Shown: positions 9,305 to 18,107, counted from the first letter of the stretch. The stretch: 20,345 nucleotides of DNA from Penium margaritaceum (GCA_023375785.1 SZWC01003914.1:110076-130420); one strand, 5' to 3'. Translations and numbers: made by a program. Notes: a model not told the origin generated them from the letters alone.

Positions 9305-9557
9305 AAAACACCGTATGGTATATATCAATGTACAGGTTATGCTACCTTCGTTCGAATTGTTTCTCCAACAATTCAGCATGCTCTACGAGTTTAAAACAAA
9401 CATCCTCAATCCAAAAAATGTGCATGGAGATATCTACTCAACATGTACCAATCAACAGGTTCTACAAGAAAATCATTCCTCCTCACTGAAATTTCTCACT
9501 TATCACACACTCATTTTGGAGGAGACATTGAGCTCTACATGGACAGGGAAAAAGAAA
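9305..9557 (+). pseudogene. copia Gag UBN2-like domain, truncated
   Basis: In one frame the text reads as the copia gag-polypeptide (UBN2) domain: IVSPTIQHALRV, a stop at 9392-9394, then CAWRYLLNMYQSTGSTRK and SFLLTEISHLSHTHFGGD, ending IELYMDRE near 9550. The family pattern is a Trp in AW..L...Y, a basic helix, then L..L......D...Y. The last third of the domain (helices leading to LP..Y) is absent: at about 9558 the sequence becomes hAT transposase. The continuation of a copia Gag, with the final UBN2 helix and zinc knuckle, is found on the opposite strand at 16079-16469. Between 9140 and 9305 the Gag is readable only in scraps. Confidence 0.65.
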
Positions 9558-10023
9558 GAAGTTTGCCCATGACATCTGCAACTTTGTGACCAAGAGTGCA
9601 AAACGGGAGGAGTCTCTCTCCAATTCCCTGATTGCTGCCGGCAAGTCATACCTCCATATGCACATGGACATTCCAACACGGTGGAATTCCATCCTTGACA
9701 TGTGCCACCGCGTCATGCACATCAAGGATGTGCTGGAAGTGTGGTGGTTGAAAGACAAGCCAGAGCTGAAACCGAGTGAGCATGGGTGGGACCTCCTCGC
9801 CCTGGTTACTGCCATCCTGAAGCCCTTCAAGGGCTTAACAGATGAAATTTCTGGGGAGAAGTGCGCCACCATGTCCCTCATCCTCCCATTCTTTAGCCTC
9901 ATCCTGGCTAAGATGCGTTCATGGCAAGTGAAATTCAGCGTAGTAGAGAATGCTGCCAAGGAGCTGGACCCCGTGGAGAAGTTGTTGGACCTGAAGCCTG
10001 GCTTCCAGCCTGTCACCGACAAG

Positions 10024-10150
10024 GTCTGCATCCAGTCATGTAGTAAGTCATGCAGTCAGTCATGTAGTCAAGTCATGTAGTCTGTCATGCATTAAGTCAT
10101 GCATGCAGTGATGCATTATGTCATGCATGCTTGTGCTTGTGTACGTGCAG
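10024..10150 (+). repeat. 12-base minisatellite in a probable intron
   Basis: GTCATG recurs at 10035, 10047, 10059, 10072, 10084, 10096 and 10120, with a GTGATG variant at 10109, giving a period of 12 to 13 bases. The 127-base segment starts GT after an AAG codon and ends GTGCAG before GTCGAGAAG, so it has intron-like ends. Without it the transposase reads on as VEKYVKKCTPRYI, which fits hAT better than the translated repeat. Splicing is inferred. Confidence 0.6.
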
Positions 10151-11116
10151 GTCGAGAAGTATGTGAAGAAGTGCACTCCACGCTACATTCTTATGTGGAT
10201 CACAGGTTCCGTCTCCGACACTTTGCAAATGTCCACAAGCTTCAGGGCGTGAAAGGGATAGTGGAGTTGGAGCTGCTGGTGCTGGATTTCCTGAGGCTGT
10301 ATTACGACTGGGTGTTACAATAACGTGAGGGAGAAGCAGCTGCTAAGGAAGCAGCTGAGGAGGCTGTAGTAGCAATCGCCAGAGCAGTACATGCTGGCAA
10401 GGATGAGGAGCGCGTGGAAAGCAATAGACCCCCTCCGCTACCAACTGCATCCATTGCTGTGGATGTTGGTGGACCAGCAGCTGCAACAAAACAACTTGGC
10501 TGATCAAAACAGAAGAAGAGCATTGTGGAGCCTGCTACAACCGACACCATGGACGAGATTTTTGCAGTAGAGGAGGCTCAGCCTGTGATCACCTCACCGG
10601 ACTCCCTTGAACAAGATGCGGACGATTGGAAGAAGGAGAAGCTATTGTCTTAGAGGACCAAAATTATGCACTACTTTCGTGAGAATTCTCACAAGCTCTC
10701 ATCGTTTGTTCCGCTTGTTTAAAATCTCCTTGCTGTGCCTGCCACAAGTACGCTATGTGAGCGCATTCATAGCCAACCAGTCCCCCCCTGACAAATGCTG
10801 GATGGCATGCGGCAGGGTCATCACGCCGTATCGGCACTCTTTGAACAACATGACTGTGTAGGATGTTTGACACTGAAATCCTGGATCAATGATCCAGAGG
10901 TACGCAACTTCCCTGTTTCCCCTGATGGTACCAAAATTGCAGAAGGAGGAGGAGAAGGAGTGTGTACGATGCAGGGTTGCCAGCTGGGATACAGTAGTAA
11001 AGAAGCTGACAGCTCTTGATTGCAATGCTGGAGAGGAGGGAGAAAACAGTAAAGACGATGGAGAAGGGGATGTAAAGGGGGAAGGGGAAGCTACGCCGCT
11101 GGAGTCATCGGACTAG

Positions 11117-11185
11117 GAAGACGACGATGACGATGATGATGGCGATGATGACAACGACGACATCGATGATGAAGATGATGGAAAA
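11117..11185 (+). repeat. (GAY)n acidic trinucleotide repeat
   Basis: Imperfect GAC/GAT/GAA triplets encode a run of Asp and Glu just after the in-frame stop at 11114-11116, forming the acidic tail of the hAT C-terminal frame. Confidence 0.8.
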
Positions 11186-11632
11186 GGGGATGGGGGACAT
11201 GATGATGAACTCGCAAGCCGCTTCTCACTTTGCCTTGGGGATGATGACGTAGTAGAGATGACCTAGACATGCTCGGTGCAGAAAAAATTACACTTCTAAC
11301 AGTAATACTTTTCTATGTGCCTTTGATGACCAGCAGCAATGAGCAGTGGGGAAGGGGGTGTGGGGGAGTCACCATGACGTCTTCCAACAACACGATGCAA
11401 TGGTCCATATGCTACTTGCTCATGGCTTGTTAGACACAAATTCCTTTCCCTACCTCAAATTCTTCGTGCAAGTTTTGTGTTCATTCATTTTCATATCTAT
11501 GCATCTGGTAATCATGCATGTGCCCAGTGATACAAATGTATGTTGTACGTACAGCGTTACTTGTGAATTTTGTACTAAATACACATGCCAGTGTATGAAA
11601 AGCGTGCTATCAGCAAAAGGTGAAAGTTATCT

Positions 11633-11757
11633 AGTGAGAGAGATATGCCATGATGTAGTAGAGCTTGGATTAGTGCTTATGTCACAAAGTAGCTCTGTAG
11701 TGAGAGAGATATGTCATGATGTAGTAGAGCTTGAATGAATGTTCATGTCACAAAGCA
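11633..11757 (+). repeat. 66-base tandem duplication
   Basis: A unit starting AGTGAGAGAGATATG at 11633 is repeated at 11699. The two copies share most bases, including ATGATGTAGTAGAGCTTG and ATGTCACAAAG, and differ by scattered substitutions. It lies in the non-coding 3' part of the hAT element, between its last codon (11266) and terminal repeat (11943). Confidence 0.85.
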
Positions 11758-11942
11758 TCATTGACACGTTATGAAAATGAAAGTCAGACTGTTGCTGAAG
11801 TGCTCGGTTAGATTCGTGAAACCACGATTGAGGACTCATAGAATTGAGGACTTATGAGTCTGGAGAAAGATTCCCGAGTCCGGTTCCAAGGCCAGACTTG
11901 TATGAGAAAATCCGGTTCCTTGTCAAGATTCGCGATTATGGA

Positions 11943-11958
11943 CTTATGTGTAGGCATT
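11943..11958 (+). mobile_element. hAT 3' terminal inverted repeat
   Basis: CTTATGTGTAGGCATT. Its inward reading, AATGCCTACACATAAG, matches the inward reading at the other hAT end (18099 to 18084, TAGGCCTGCACATAAG) at 13 of 16 bases. Just inside, 11813-11942 holds scattered GGACT, GAGTC, CGGTTCC and GATTC motifs that are also dense at 18000-18083, resembling the subterminal motif clusters of hAT elements. Confidence 0.65.
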
Positions 11959-11966
11959 ATCACAAT
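11959..11966 (+). repeat. hAT target site duplication, 3' copy
   Basis: ATCACAAT directly follows the terminal repeat. In element orientation the 5' flank (18107 to 18100, minus strand) is ATCACATT, matching at 7 of 8 positions. ATCACAAT fits the known hAT target preference nTnnnnAn. Confidence 0.6.
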
Positions 11967-13377
11967 AGCTTACCGATTGAACACCACTGATTACAACTCT
12001 CTTGTGTATTAATCTCACGGCTGGCGGTCCAAAGGCCACCGTTCTTTTAGTTCTATAGGAAAACCACAATGAGTGGTAATCTCCACTACGAGGGGGATCA
12101 ACATCAGCAATAAGTAAAACCAATAGCTTTTTTGGACTTGCACACTGCTGGTTCACATGTGGCATGATTTTTGCAAGCAGCCACAACAAGAGATTTGCCA
12201 GAAGAAAGAAAAACTGAGGAGTGAAGAAAAGTCTAAGGATAGGATTGGATGGCAAGAAACCTGTTTTGTTGGAAAATTCTGTACTTAACGATTGCCCGTC
12301 TCAATGGCTCACAATGCTGCATGCAAGGATCCTTTATAGTGTAAAGTTTGATGAGGAATACATTGACAACCATGTAGTGACATTGTTACAACTGGAAAGG
12401 GCCACATAACTTGTGAAATGGTACCAGGATCATTGGATGGCCTCACAAGTAATAAAAGAATTATACTACTGTGTTCAAAGACAAAAGAAGATATTTTAAA
12501 GGGAAAACCCATTAGGAAACTACTTAAATCCATCAACATCATGAATTACATGTAATGAAAACCATAGAACTATGGGATGAAACTGTTAGGATGATTTTCC
12601 CAATAAGTGAACACAAAATCATACTTGAAAAATGTTTCCAATACTAGCACACTTATGGGATTTATTGGAATAGTGAAGCTGTTACGTCAACATTAGTGGT
12701 AGAACATGAGAATTGCCTCTGATCAAAGACCCACGATGCAACAAAAATGAGTGGAAGTAGCATAGGAGGGAGCAATAGAGGAGGCTACATCTCCCACTAC
12801 AGGAGGATGCACGATGCACATGTTTTTACACATGGCAAATAGATTCATGAGACAAGGAGCTCATGTGTGGCGGGTGAAGGGAAAATGTGTGATTTACTTG
12901 TTTTCAATGCATTTATGGTGTGAAGGCAAACAGACACACCTTCAAAAAAGAAACTGTTCAATGTTTTCTTTCAATGTGAGAATTCAAAAAAGAAGGTCTC
13001 TACTTCAGAATGGGTTATCTTGTAGATCCAACTATACATGTTTCTCTAAAATGTTCAGAGAACCTGTGTCCAAGTATGCAGGCTGATTGAAACAGTTGTT
13101 ATCAAAAGAGCAAAAAAAAGAAGAAGAAGAAAAGGGGAGGGGAAAAGAAAAGAAAAAAAAACTAATGGTAGTATGGACATTGATGTGTTTATCTTCTCAT
13201 CCTTTGAAGAAAAAAATACACTTCAGTGATTCCTAACACATTCCTACCATGTAGTACTGAGTTATCCGTTGATGTGAAGGTTCTTTTAGGGCCACAAAGT
13301 TCATCCATGTGCAAATTCTTAATATGCAAAGATTCCATGTGTCATCACTAACTCTAAGCGGCCGCCTATGACATAGG
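11967..13377. other. no recognisable gene
   Basis: Short open frames only. The longest, minus strand 11944-12255, is 103 codons with a Phe/Leu-rich start and no known motif, and it overlaps the hAT terminus. The plus strand at 12221-12409 and 12814-13086 is also unidentified. A purine-rich AAG/AAAAG tract fills about 13106-13162. Confidence 0.4.
13106..13162 (+). repeat. purine-rich low-complexity tract
   Basis: Runs of A broken by G (AAGAAGAAG, GGGGAGGGG, AAAAGAAAAG). It has no clear unit and no gene context. Confidence 0.8.
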
Positions 13378-13524
13378 TTGCTCGTCGGTACATGTCCTTT
13401 GTACGGCGTCAAGTGCCAGTTTTACAACGCATGCCCTTGTCACCTAATGCAATACATTCAACAAAATCAAAGGCCTTTTTCTCTGGCAAAGATTGCACCC
13501 ATACAAGATAAATGTATTCCGTTC

Positions 13525-14227
13525 TTTGAGGATTTTGAAGGAGTTTCCCCACATCTGACTTTGCAATGTAGAATAGACCACCTGACCGACTCAAAGTAAA
13601 AAAGCAGACTGGGGGATGAGCCATAATGATAAACATTTCCTATTGGTATGAGTTCATAAAGGTGAAATTCCATCAGGGAAAGATGCTCAGGTAGGAACTT
13701 ATCCGGCTATCCATGTCAACATACATAGTTTTGGTGATTCCCATAGAAATAAGAATAGTGAAATGAAAATGTGTGTGGATTACCGAATGTTTAACAACAT
13801 CACCATCAAAAACTGATATTGTCTTCCGCGAGCAGATGAGCTTTTGACCAACTTCATGGAGTGAGAAGACTCATGAAAATCAAACCTTAGAGGAGCAGTC
13901 TCTACATTTTTATGTAAGAAAAGGACTTCAAGAAGGTAGTGTTTACATTTTTCTAGTTAGCGATAATGCCATTTCAAATCACTAATACCTTAGCAACATT
14001 CATCACGGTGATGACCATTTTTTTGCTATATCTTGACGACCTTGTCATTACCTACCTTAGACAATTTCCGGTGTAACCCTGTACGCCGGATTCCTCAGAG
14101 AATTCTTCAATTTGTTACAAGGAGAGATCTTACAAACAATTCTTGAAGTGCAAATTTTGTCACTGTTTGACTAAGTGTTTAGGTCATATCATCAGAAACA
14201 AACGGGTCCTGATGCACCCAAAAAGGT
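13525..14227 (+). pseudogene. Ty3/gypsy reverse transcriptase remnant
   Basis: The order of gypsy RT motifs can be followed through shifted frames. First comes FEDFEGVSPHL.....RIDHL (13525 on, like the F..VF...LPP...DH block before RT). Then MKMCVDYRMFNNITIKN (13763-13813, MCVDYR..N..T.KN), LPRADELL, KKVVFTFF, and IMPFQITNTLATF (the MPFGLTNAPATF box). YLDDLVITY follows, with the YLDD catalytic box at 14029-14040, and finally LGHIIRNKRVLMHPK (from 14179). The YLDD aspartates remain, but stops and frameshifts are frequent (stop at 13814-13816, others near 13900). The RNase H and integrase that should follow are absent: the match ends at about 14227, one base before TGTGACACCCCC. Confidence 0.8.
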
Positions 14228-14618
14228 TGTGACACCCCCTGAGTATCCAACACCACCAATGTTCCAACATCCAAGTATGTTTTTACATCTTCAACTAGTA
14301 CCATTCATCCGTATAGGATTATGCTCCAGCGTCAACACAACTAATTGATCTCAATTAAAAAGAAAAAAGAAAAAAAAGAAAGGAAAAAAGCAGTGGTTTT
14401 GGGATGAAAGTGAAACACAATGTTAATTATTTCGAGAAACACTCTGGCCTAGACTCTCATGTTACAACTGGATGACATTAACCAGTGGACTACATCATGG
14501 CCATAGCAGCATGTGATCAAGTAATTGGTAACACAATCCTCCAAGACATAAGATTCCAACAACCAGATGTGTACATGCCCGCGTTAAAAAGAGAAACGTG
14601 AGAGATCATGCATGTGTG
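14228..14618. other. no gene; possible LTR start
   Basis: The stretch opens with TGTGACACCCCC, a common start of plant gypsy LTRs, exactly where reverse-transcriptase similarity ends. No CA-ended partner or primer site was found, so the LTR call is weak. An A/G-rich tract occupies about 14354-14391. Confidence 0.25.
14354..14391 (+). repeat. A/G-rich low-complexity tract
   Basis: AAAAAGAAAAAAG-type sequence without a fixed unit. It could be a decayed poly(A), but nothing upstream supports a LINE or SINE. Confidence 0.7.
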
Positions 14619-14916
14619 TTAAGTCGTGGAGATTCTATCTAGACGGTTAACAAATTGCCATTCCCACCAATGGCCATATCCTGAAAATTCTTTAGACTTG
14701 GCTAAATCCGGGCCATCGACAAAATCAAGATATGGATTTCCATGTAGTCTAACTTCAACTAGGACGTTGAACACCGTCTTGGAATAATGAACATGGCCGG
14801 TACTCAAAGGTGACGACCAAAATTGACGGTCAAGATCAATTTGCCGCAGACTGAGTGAGACCAGTACCCCAAGTGACAGTTTGAAAGGGGCTACAAGAAG
14901 TTTGGCGGGTACAAAA
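14619..14916 (-). other. unidentified open stretch, possible retropepsin remnant
   Basis: On the minus strand a frame stays open from about 14916 down to a stop at 14619-14621. It contains FNVLVEVRLHGNPYLDFVDG and then DLAKSKEF. The spacing V.V...G......VD....L....F is loosely that of plant retroelement aspartic proteases, with the active-site D-S/T-G altered. This is a weak resemblance and the ends are unclear; it may be unrelated or chance. Confidence 0.2.
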
Positions 14917-15000
14917 AAACTAAGTTCTAGTTCGATGCTACCACCAAAAGATAAACTATGGAGGATGCTATTGGAGAGCTTAAGGCCACCATCCAGTTTT

Positions 15001-15719
15001 CATTTTTGGAAAATGAAGGTGTTGTACACCTTCATTTTTTAGGTAGCCCTTGAATGCATTACTGATGTATTCACCACCGTTATCAGAATGAAGTATCTGA
15101 AGTTGAATTTTAGATTATTGTTCGACTTCTGCCAGCCACGTTTTGAATACTTTGAAGAAGCCGTCTTTGCTATTTAGGGAATGATTCCAGGCATGTCGCA
15201 TTGCATTGTAAATGAAGACAGTAAAGTACTTGTTGCCTCCTGATGACGATGGAAGTGGTCCACTTATGTCGGTGTGTACTAGATGAAGCTTAGAGGCCTG
15301 TGTGATTTGTATGTGCTTTGGAAAACATTGTCTTGCTTGCTTTCTGCAAACACATGTTGAACATGGATCATCTCAGCTTGTGCCAGAGTGGGAGACTTGC
15401 AGACCTTCGATCATTACCAGTGTATGGACATTCTTAAGGGCTTCAAAATGAACACATCCAAGTCACTCGTGCCATGTGTCGATGTCGTTGGCTTGTTTGG
15501 TGGCTATAGTCGATATGAAGGCTAGTGGACGGTGAGTTGGTGAAAAGGAGAGAGGTATCATCCCATTTTATGCAACTTCTCCTGTCACAATAACTTTTCC
15601 ATCGGGATGATGGACTTCAAGAAGTAGACCTGTGGTTTTGAATGAGAGTCCACGGTGCATGAGCTGGCTCATAGAGAGAAGGTTTGCTGAGAAACCGGGA
15701 ACATACAATGAACCCTACC
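15001..15719 (-). pseudogene. copia GAG-pre-integrase and integrase, 5' part
   Basis: Minus-strand frame with copia order. LYVPGFSANLLSMSQL (near 15700) and GKVIVTGEV form the pre-integrase region. The zinc-binding part is TWHE, a stop, LGCVHFEALKNV, then CSTCVCRKQARQCFP (the W-H..RLGH...........C..C..GK pattern). The catalytic core begins HTDISGPLPSSSGGNKYF with the first Asp, and the second is in LHSDNGGEY at about 15067-15093. The FIDD pair after the first strand is FIYN here. Stops include the TGA in WHE*LG, a TGA before DDPC and a TAA before SKIQ. The match ends after EGVQHLHFPKM at about 15001, before the third catalytic residue (Glu), so the integrase is truncated and inactive. Confidence 0.85.
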
Positions 15720-16078
15720 CAACTTTGAGAATGTAACGTTGTGATTTTCATGTTATAAGCATAGTGTGCCACGAGGACACTGCCCATCTCCATGAATGGC
15801 ATAAGATGGTGTCGACATGTTGACCTTTATGTCATGTGTTGAGTTGCTCCACTGTCGAGGTACCATAAATTTTGTTGTCGTAAGAGAAAAGTTGTATGAG
15901 TGGCATTGAGGAGAACGTAAGCACTGCACAGGAAACATTTAATCTGCATATCTTTTGCTGACTTAATTGGCTGATCAATAGTGCTAATGTTGTCATTTTC
16001 ATTGCCGAGTTGATGGGCAATGTTAACAGAGGGTGTGGTAGGGTTCATTGGTGAAGGTTGAGCTTGAGTTTTTCTCAA
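15720..16078 (-). pseudogene. copia aspartic protease
   Basis: The minus-strand frame includes the diagnostic active site LWYLDSGATQHMT (15830-15868), as in W.LDSGA..HM(T/S) of copia proteases. It is followed at once by a stop at 15827-15829. The same frame continues as PFMEMGSVLVAHYAYNMKI, where a functional copy has a GDG motif and hydrophobic strands. A frameshift near 15720 leads into the pre-integrase region. Upstream is the Gln-rich linker after the zinc knuckle. The catalytic Asp-Ser-Gly is intact; the stop and frameshift are what break it. Confidence 0.85.
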
Positions 16079-16469
16079 AGATGAAGATTGGTGTGGCTTT
16101 TGGAGTTGTGAGTTGTATTGTTGTTTTTGCTTCTGTTTCTATGATTTTGCTTGTGAGTTGTGTTGTTGTTGTTGTTGTTTTTGTTGTTTTTGTTGTGGTA
16201 TTTTGTGTTGCTGCTGTGGATATGGTTGTTGTTGCAGTTTTTGTAAGCGCTTTCGGCATTTTTGGATGTGGTGGTCAATCTTCTTGCAGTAGCTACAAAC
16301 TGGTTCTGTGTTGTTGTATGGGGAAGTTTCTGATGGTGATTTGTTTGGATTTTGGAGAGTTGGTGTACACTTGCCATGTTGGAGGCAAGTATGAGCTGTT
16401 TTCGTTCAAGCTCTTTGTTTTTTTTTTTCACATAAGAGAATTGAGCACAAAGTGATTTTGTGTTGTGAC
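16079..16469 (-). pseudogene. copia Gag C-terminus with zinc knuckle
   Basis: From about 16469 the minus strand reads TKSLCAQFSYVKKKNKELER, like the last helix of the UBN2 domain (L..L.A.L...E...). A spacer follows, then the zinc knuckle CSYCKKIDHHIQKC at 16256-16297, a perfect C-x2-C-x4-H-x4-C nucleic-acid-binding motif. After it comes a Gln-rich run (QQQPYPQQQHKIPQQKQQ) before the protease. At least one frameshift, probably in the spacer, separates the helix and knuckle frames. Immediately upstream, at 16470-16473, the sequence turns into hAT transposase, so the rest of the Gag is missing here. The start of a copia Gag lies at 8152-9557 on the plus strand. Confidence 0.8.
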
Positions 16470-16473
16470 CTTC

Positions 16474-17622
16474 ACATTCGGGCGGTCCAGCAACACCTTG
16501 GCTGCGAGATTCATGCTATGCCCCATGCATCTGATGTGCCCAGCCTTATCAAGTTTAGAGTTCTGCACAGTGAGGAATGTGTCCACTATGTTGTCGTTGG
16601 TAGAGTTATTGTGAACAGTGAAACAATGTATTTCTCCCACACCCCCCAATCATTCATAGCAGCAGAGTACAATCCAAGATGTTTTCAGCAGTGACAGTGT
16701 CTGACACATGTGAAAAAGCAAGAGCAACGTGCTGCATGTCCCAATTTGAAATCCAATGGGCAGTGATACCCAGATAATTCACGTTTGCGTCACCCTACGA
16801 CCTGTTGGTCGTAAAAGAGATGCCTGACTGCACCGCAGCAAACATGCTCTGCAAGCGCTTGCGGAGAGCAGTAGTACCAGTTATGATCAGATGTGCAAGA
16901 ATCATTTGGCCAGGAAGAATGGCAAGAGGATTTGCATGCAATAATTCCACCTTCAGACACACATAGTCAATGGACAGAAATGATTTTTTTTCCACTACGT
17001 GCTTCAACATACACCAATGGGAGTATCGTTTGTTTAAAACAAGGCCAACACCTGCAATAGAGCATGCAAGTGTGGAGTTGCTGTCATCCACGATGACTGC
17101 AGACCATGCAACAGCGGAGGTAGCCTCAGTGAGCTTCATAGCTACCTCCATGGTGTTTAGTTCCTCCCATTTGTGGTTGTGCTTGAGTCTTACGTGCTTC
17201 CACATACCAGAAGTGGCTCCGTCCAAAAGGGAAAACGTGCCTTTGAGCCCCTTACGTCATGGTGGGCACAGCTGGAACCTTGTACAAGGTTCACCTTTGA
17301 TGATGACGTACGTATACACATTCCACGTTACCCTGGTCTTGTGCTTGTGTAAATCCTCTGTGTTTGGGCTTGTTAGAGCATCTGCAGCACCAGCAGCACT
17401 GCACGTTTCAGCAGCAGGTCTTGTTGTCAATGGCAAAGGCAAGGCATCCGTTGACTTCTGGGCAGTAGCATCCCCACACCCCACAGCAACAGCTGCTGTG
17501 GCGGCATCGGGAGAATTTGGTTGCATGGCGGGGATAGCGAGAGGTCTCTGTTGCGTGGCCGAGACACCTGTAGTGGGTGTAGGAGAATTAGGTCCGAAAG
17601 GGGTCCCTGAGGTGCCCGCCAT
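16474..17622 (-). pseudogene. hAT transposase, N-terminal half with BED finger
   Basis: The start at 17622 (MAGTSGTPFGP) has a strong Kozak context, CCGCCACCATGG. An Ala/Pro/Thr-rich leader precedes a BED zinc finger: CTRFQLC (17266-17286), then SGMWKHVRLKH (17179-17211) with both His ligands. Phe at the second-ligand spacing (F-x2-C) may replace a Cys by one base change. An in-frame TGA interrupts the finger at 17257-17259. Then come GISFTTNRS, where hAT has FTTD, so the first catalytic Asp is Asn, a TAG at 16795-16797, and NYLGITAHWISNWDMQHVAL. After two frameshifts (about 16610-16655) comes IRCMGHSMNLAAK (16497-16535), the conserved RC.AH..NL. VHNNSTND stands where a second Asp (TDN) is expected. 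The match ends in the middle of the protein. Confidence 0.85.
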
Positions 17623-18083
17623 GGTGGCGGACGTAAAAACAAACCTCTCATTTCACAAACTGTTTCTTATGCAACCCTACGGCCTACAAGCTGTCATTGC
17701 CGCCGTGGTGGGAAACATCAGCCGCCTTACAAGGGCTGATTCCTAAGAGCCATGGTGCTCTAAAGCATACAATGATACTTTTCCAGATCGCCATGTGATG
17801 GATACTCCTCATTGGGGACTAACCGCCATGGTGGCAGATGGGATCCTTCGACAAGAGGGGGAGGGGATAACAGACAAATAGACACAATCCATGTGTCATG
17901 GGCTGACAACCTTCAGTGCACATTGCACGGTCGGTGGTCTTGAACCGGTTTGGTACCAATTTTCACCCCTCCTTCCCCGCACAAAGGATTTACGATCGTG
18001 TCGAGACGAGACAGTCCCCGAACAGGACTCGCGGTTCCGGCTGAGGACTCGGATTTGCGATTCCAGATTGTGATTCCTGGATT
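17623..18083 (-). mobile_element. hAT 5' non-coding and subterminal region
   Basis: No coding signal. The first part repeats a GCCATGGTGGC-like palindromic motif (around 17612, 17750 and 17825). The outer part (about 18000-18083) is dense in GGACTC, GATTC and CGGTTCC, shared with 11813-11942 at the other hAT end. Confidence 0.5.
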
Positions 18084-18099
18084 CTTATGTGCAGGCCTA
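18084..18099 (-). mobile_element. hAT 5' terminal inverted repeat
   Basis: On the minus strand the element begins TAGGCCTGCACATAAG and reads inward toward the transposase start at 17622. It matches the inward reading of the other end (11958 to 11943) at 13 of 16 bases. Confidence 0.65.
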
Positions 18100-18107
18100 A
18101 ATGTGAT
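18100..18107 (-). repeat. hAT target site duplication, 5' copy
   Basis: The minus strand reads ATCACATT just outside the terminal repeat. The 3' flank at 11959-11966 is ATCACAAT. Confidence 0.6.

Larger units (their letters stand above)
9562..11266 (+). pseudogene. hAT transposase, C-terminal half
   Basis: The frame runs through FAHDICNFVTKSAKREESL to DIPTRWNSILDMCHRV, with TRWNS at 9676-9690, the hallmark (D..TRWNS) after the DDE insertion domain in hAT transposases. LKPFKGLTDEISGEK follows. After the repeat-filled insert at 10024-10150 come HRFRLRHFANVHKLQGVKGI and an Ala/Glu-rich linker. The hAT dimerisation domain is LLAVPATSTLCERIHSQ (about 10726-10776), with GRVITPYRHSLNN and LKSWINDPEVRNF in shifted frames. 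A Glu/Asp tail ends at 11264-11266. Stops at 10321, 10501, 10651, 10720 and 10789, plus frameshifts near 10190 and 10790-10870, make it dead. The BED finger and first catalytic Asp are missing from this end; they occur on the minus strand at 16474-17622. Confidence 0.85.

Noticed and set aside
9483-10031. 182-codon minus-strand frame
   Set aside because: Antisense of the hAT segment containing TRWNS; it has no motif of its own.
10035-10126. Regular 12-base repeats considered as a CRISPR-like array
   Set aside because: Units are contiguous with no spacers and the context is eukaryotic transposon, so it is a minisatellite.
16048-16455. 135-codon plus-strand frame rich in Val and Phe, resembling a membrane protein
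   Set aside because: It is the antisense of the copia Gln-rich linker and zinc knuckle; the hydrophobicity comes from complemented CAA codons.
16970-17746. 258-codon plus-strand open frame
   Set aside because: It is the antisense shadow of the hAT BED-finger region, whose motifs and Kozak start are on the minus strand.
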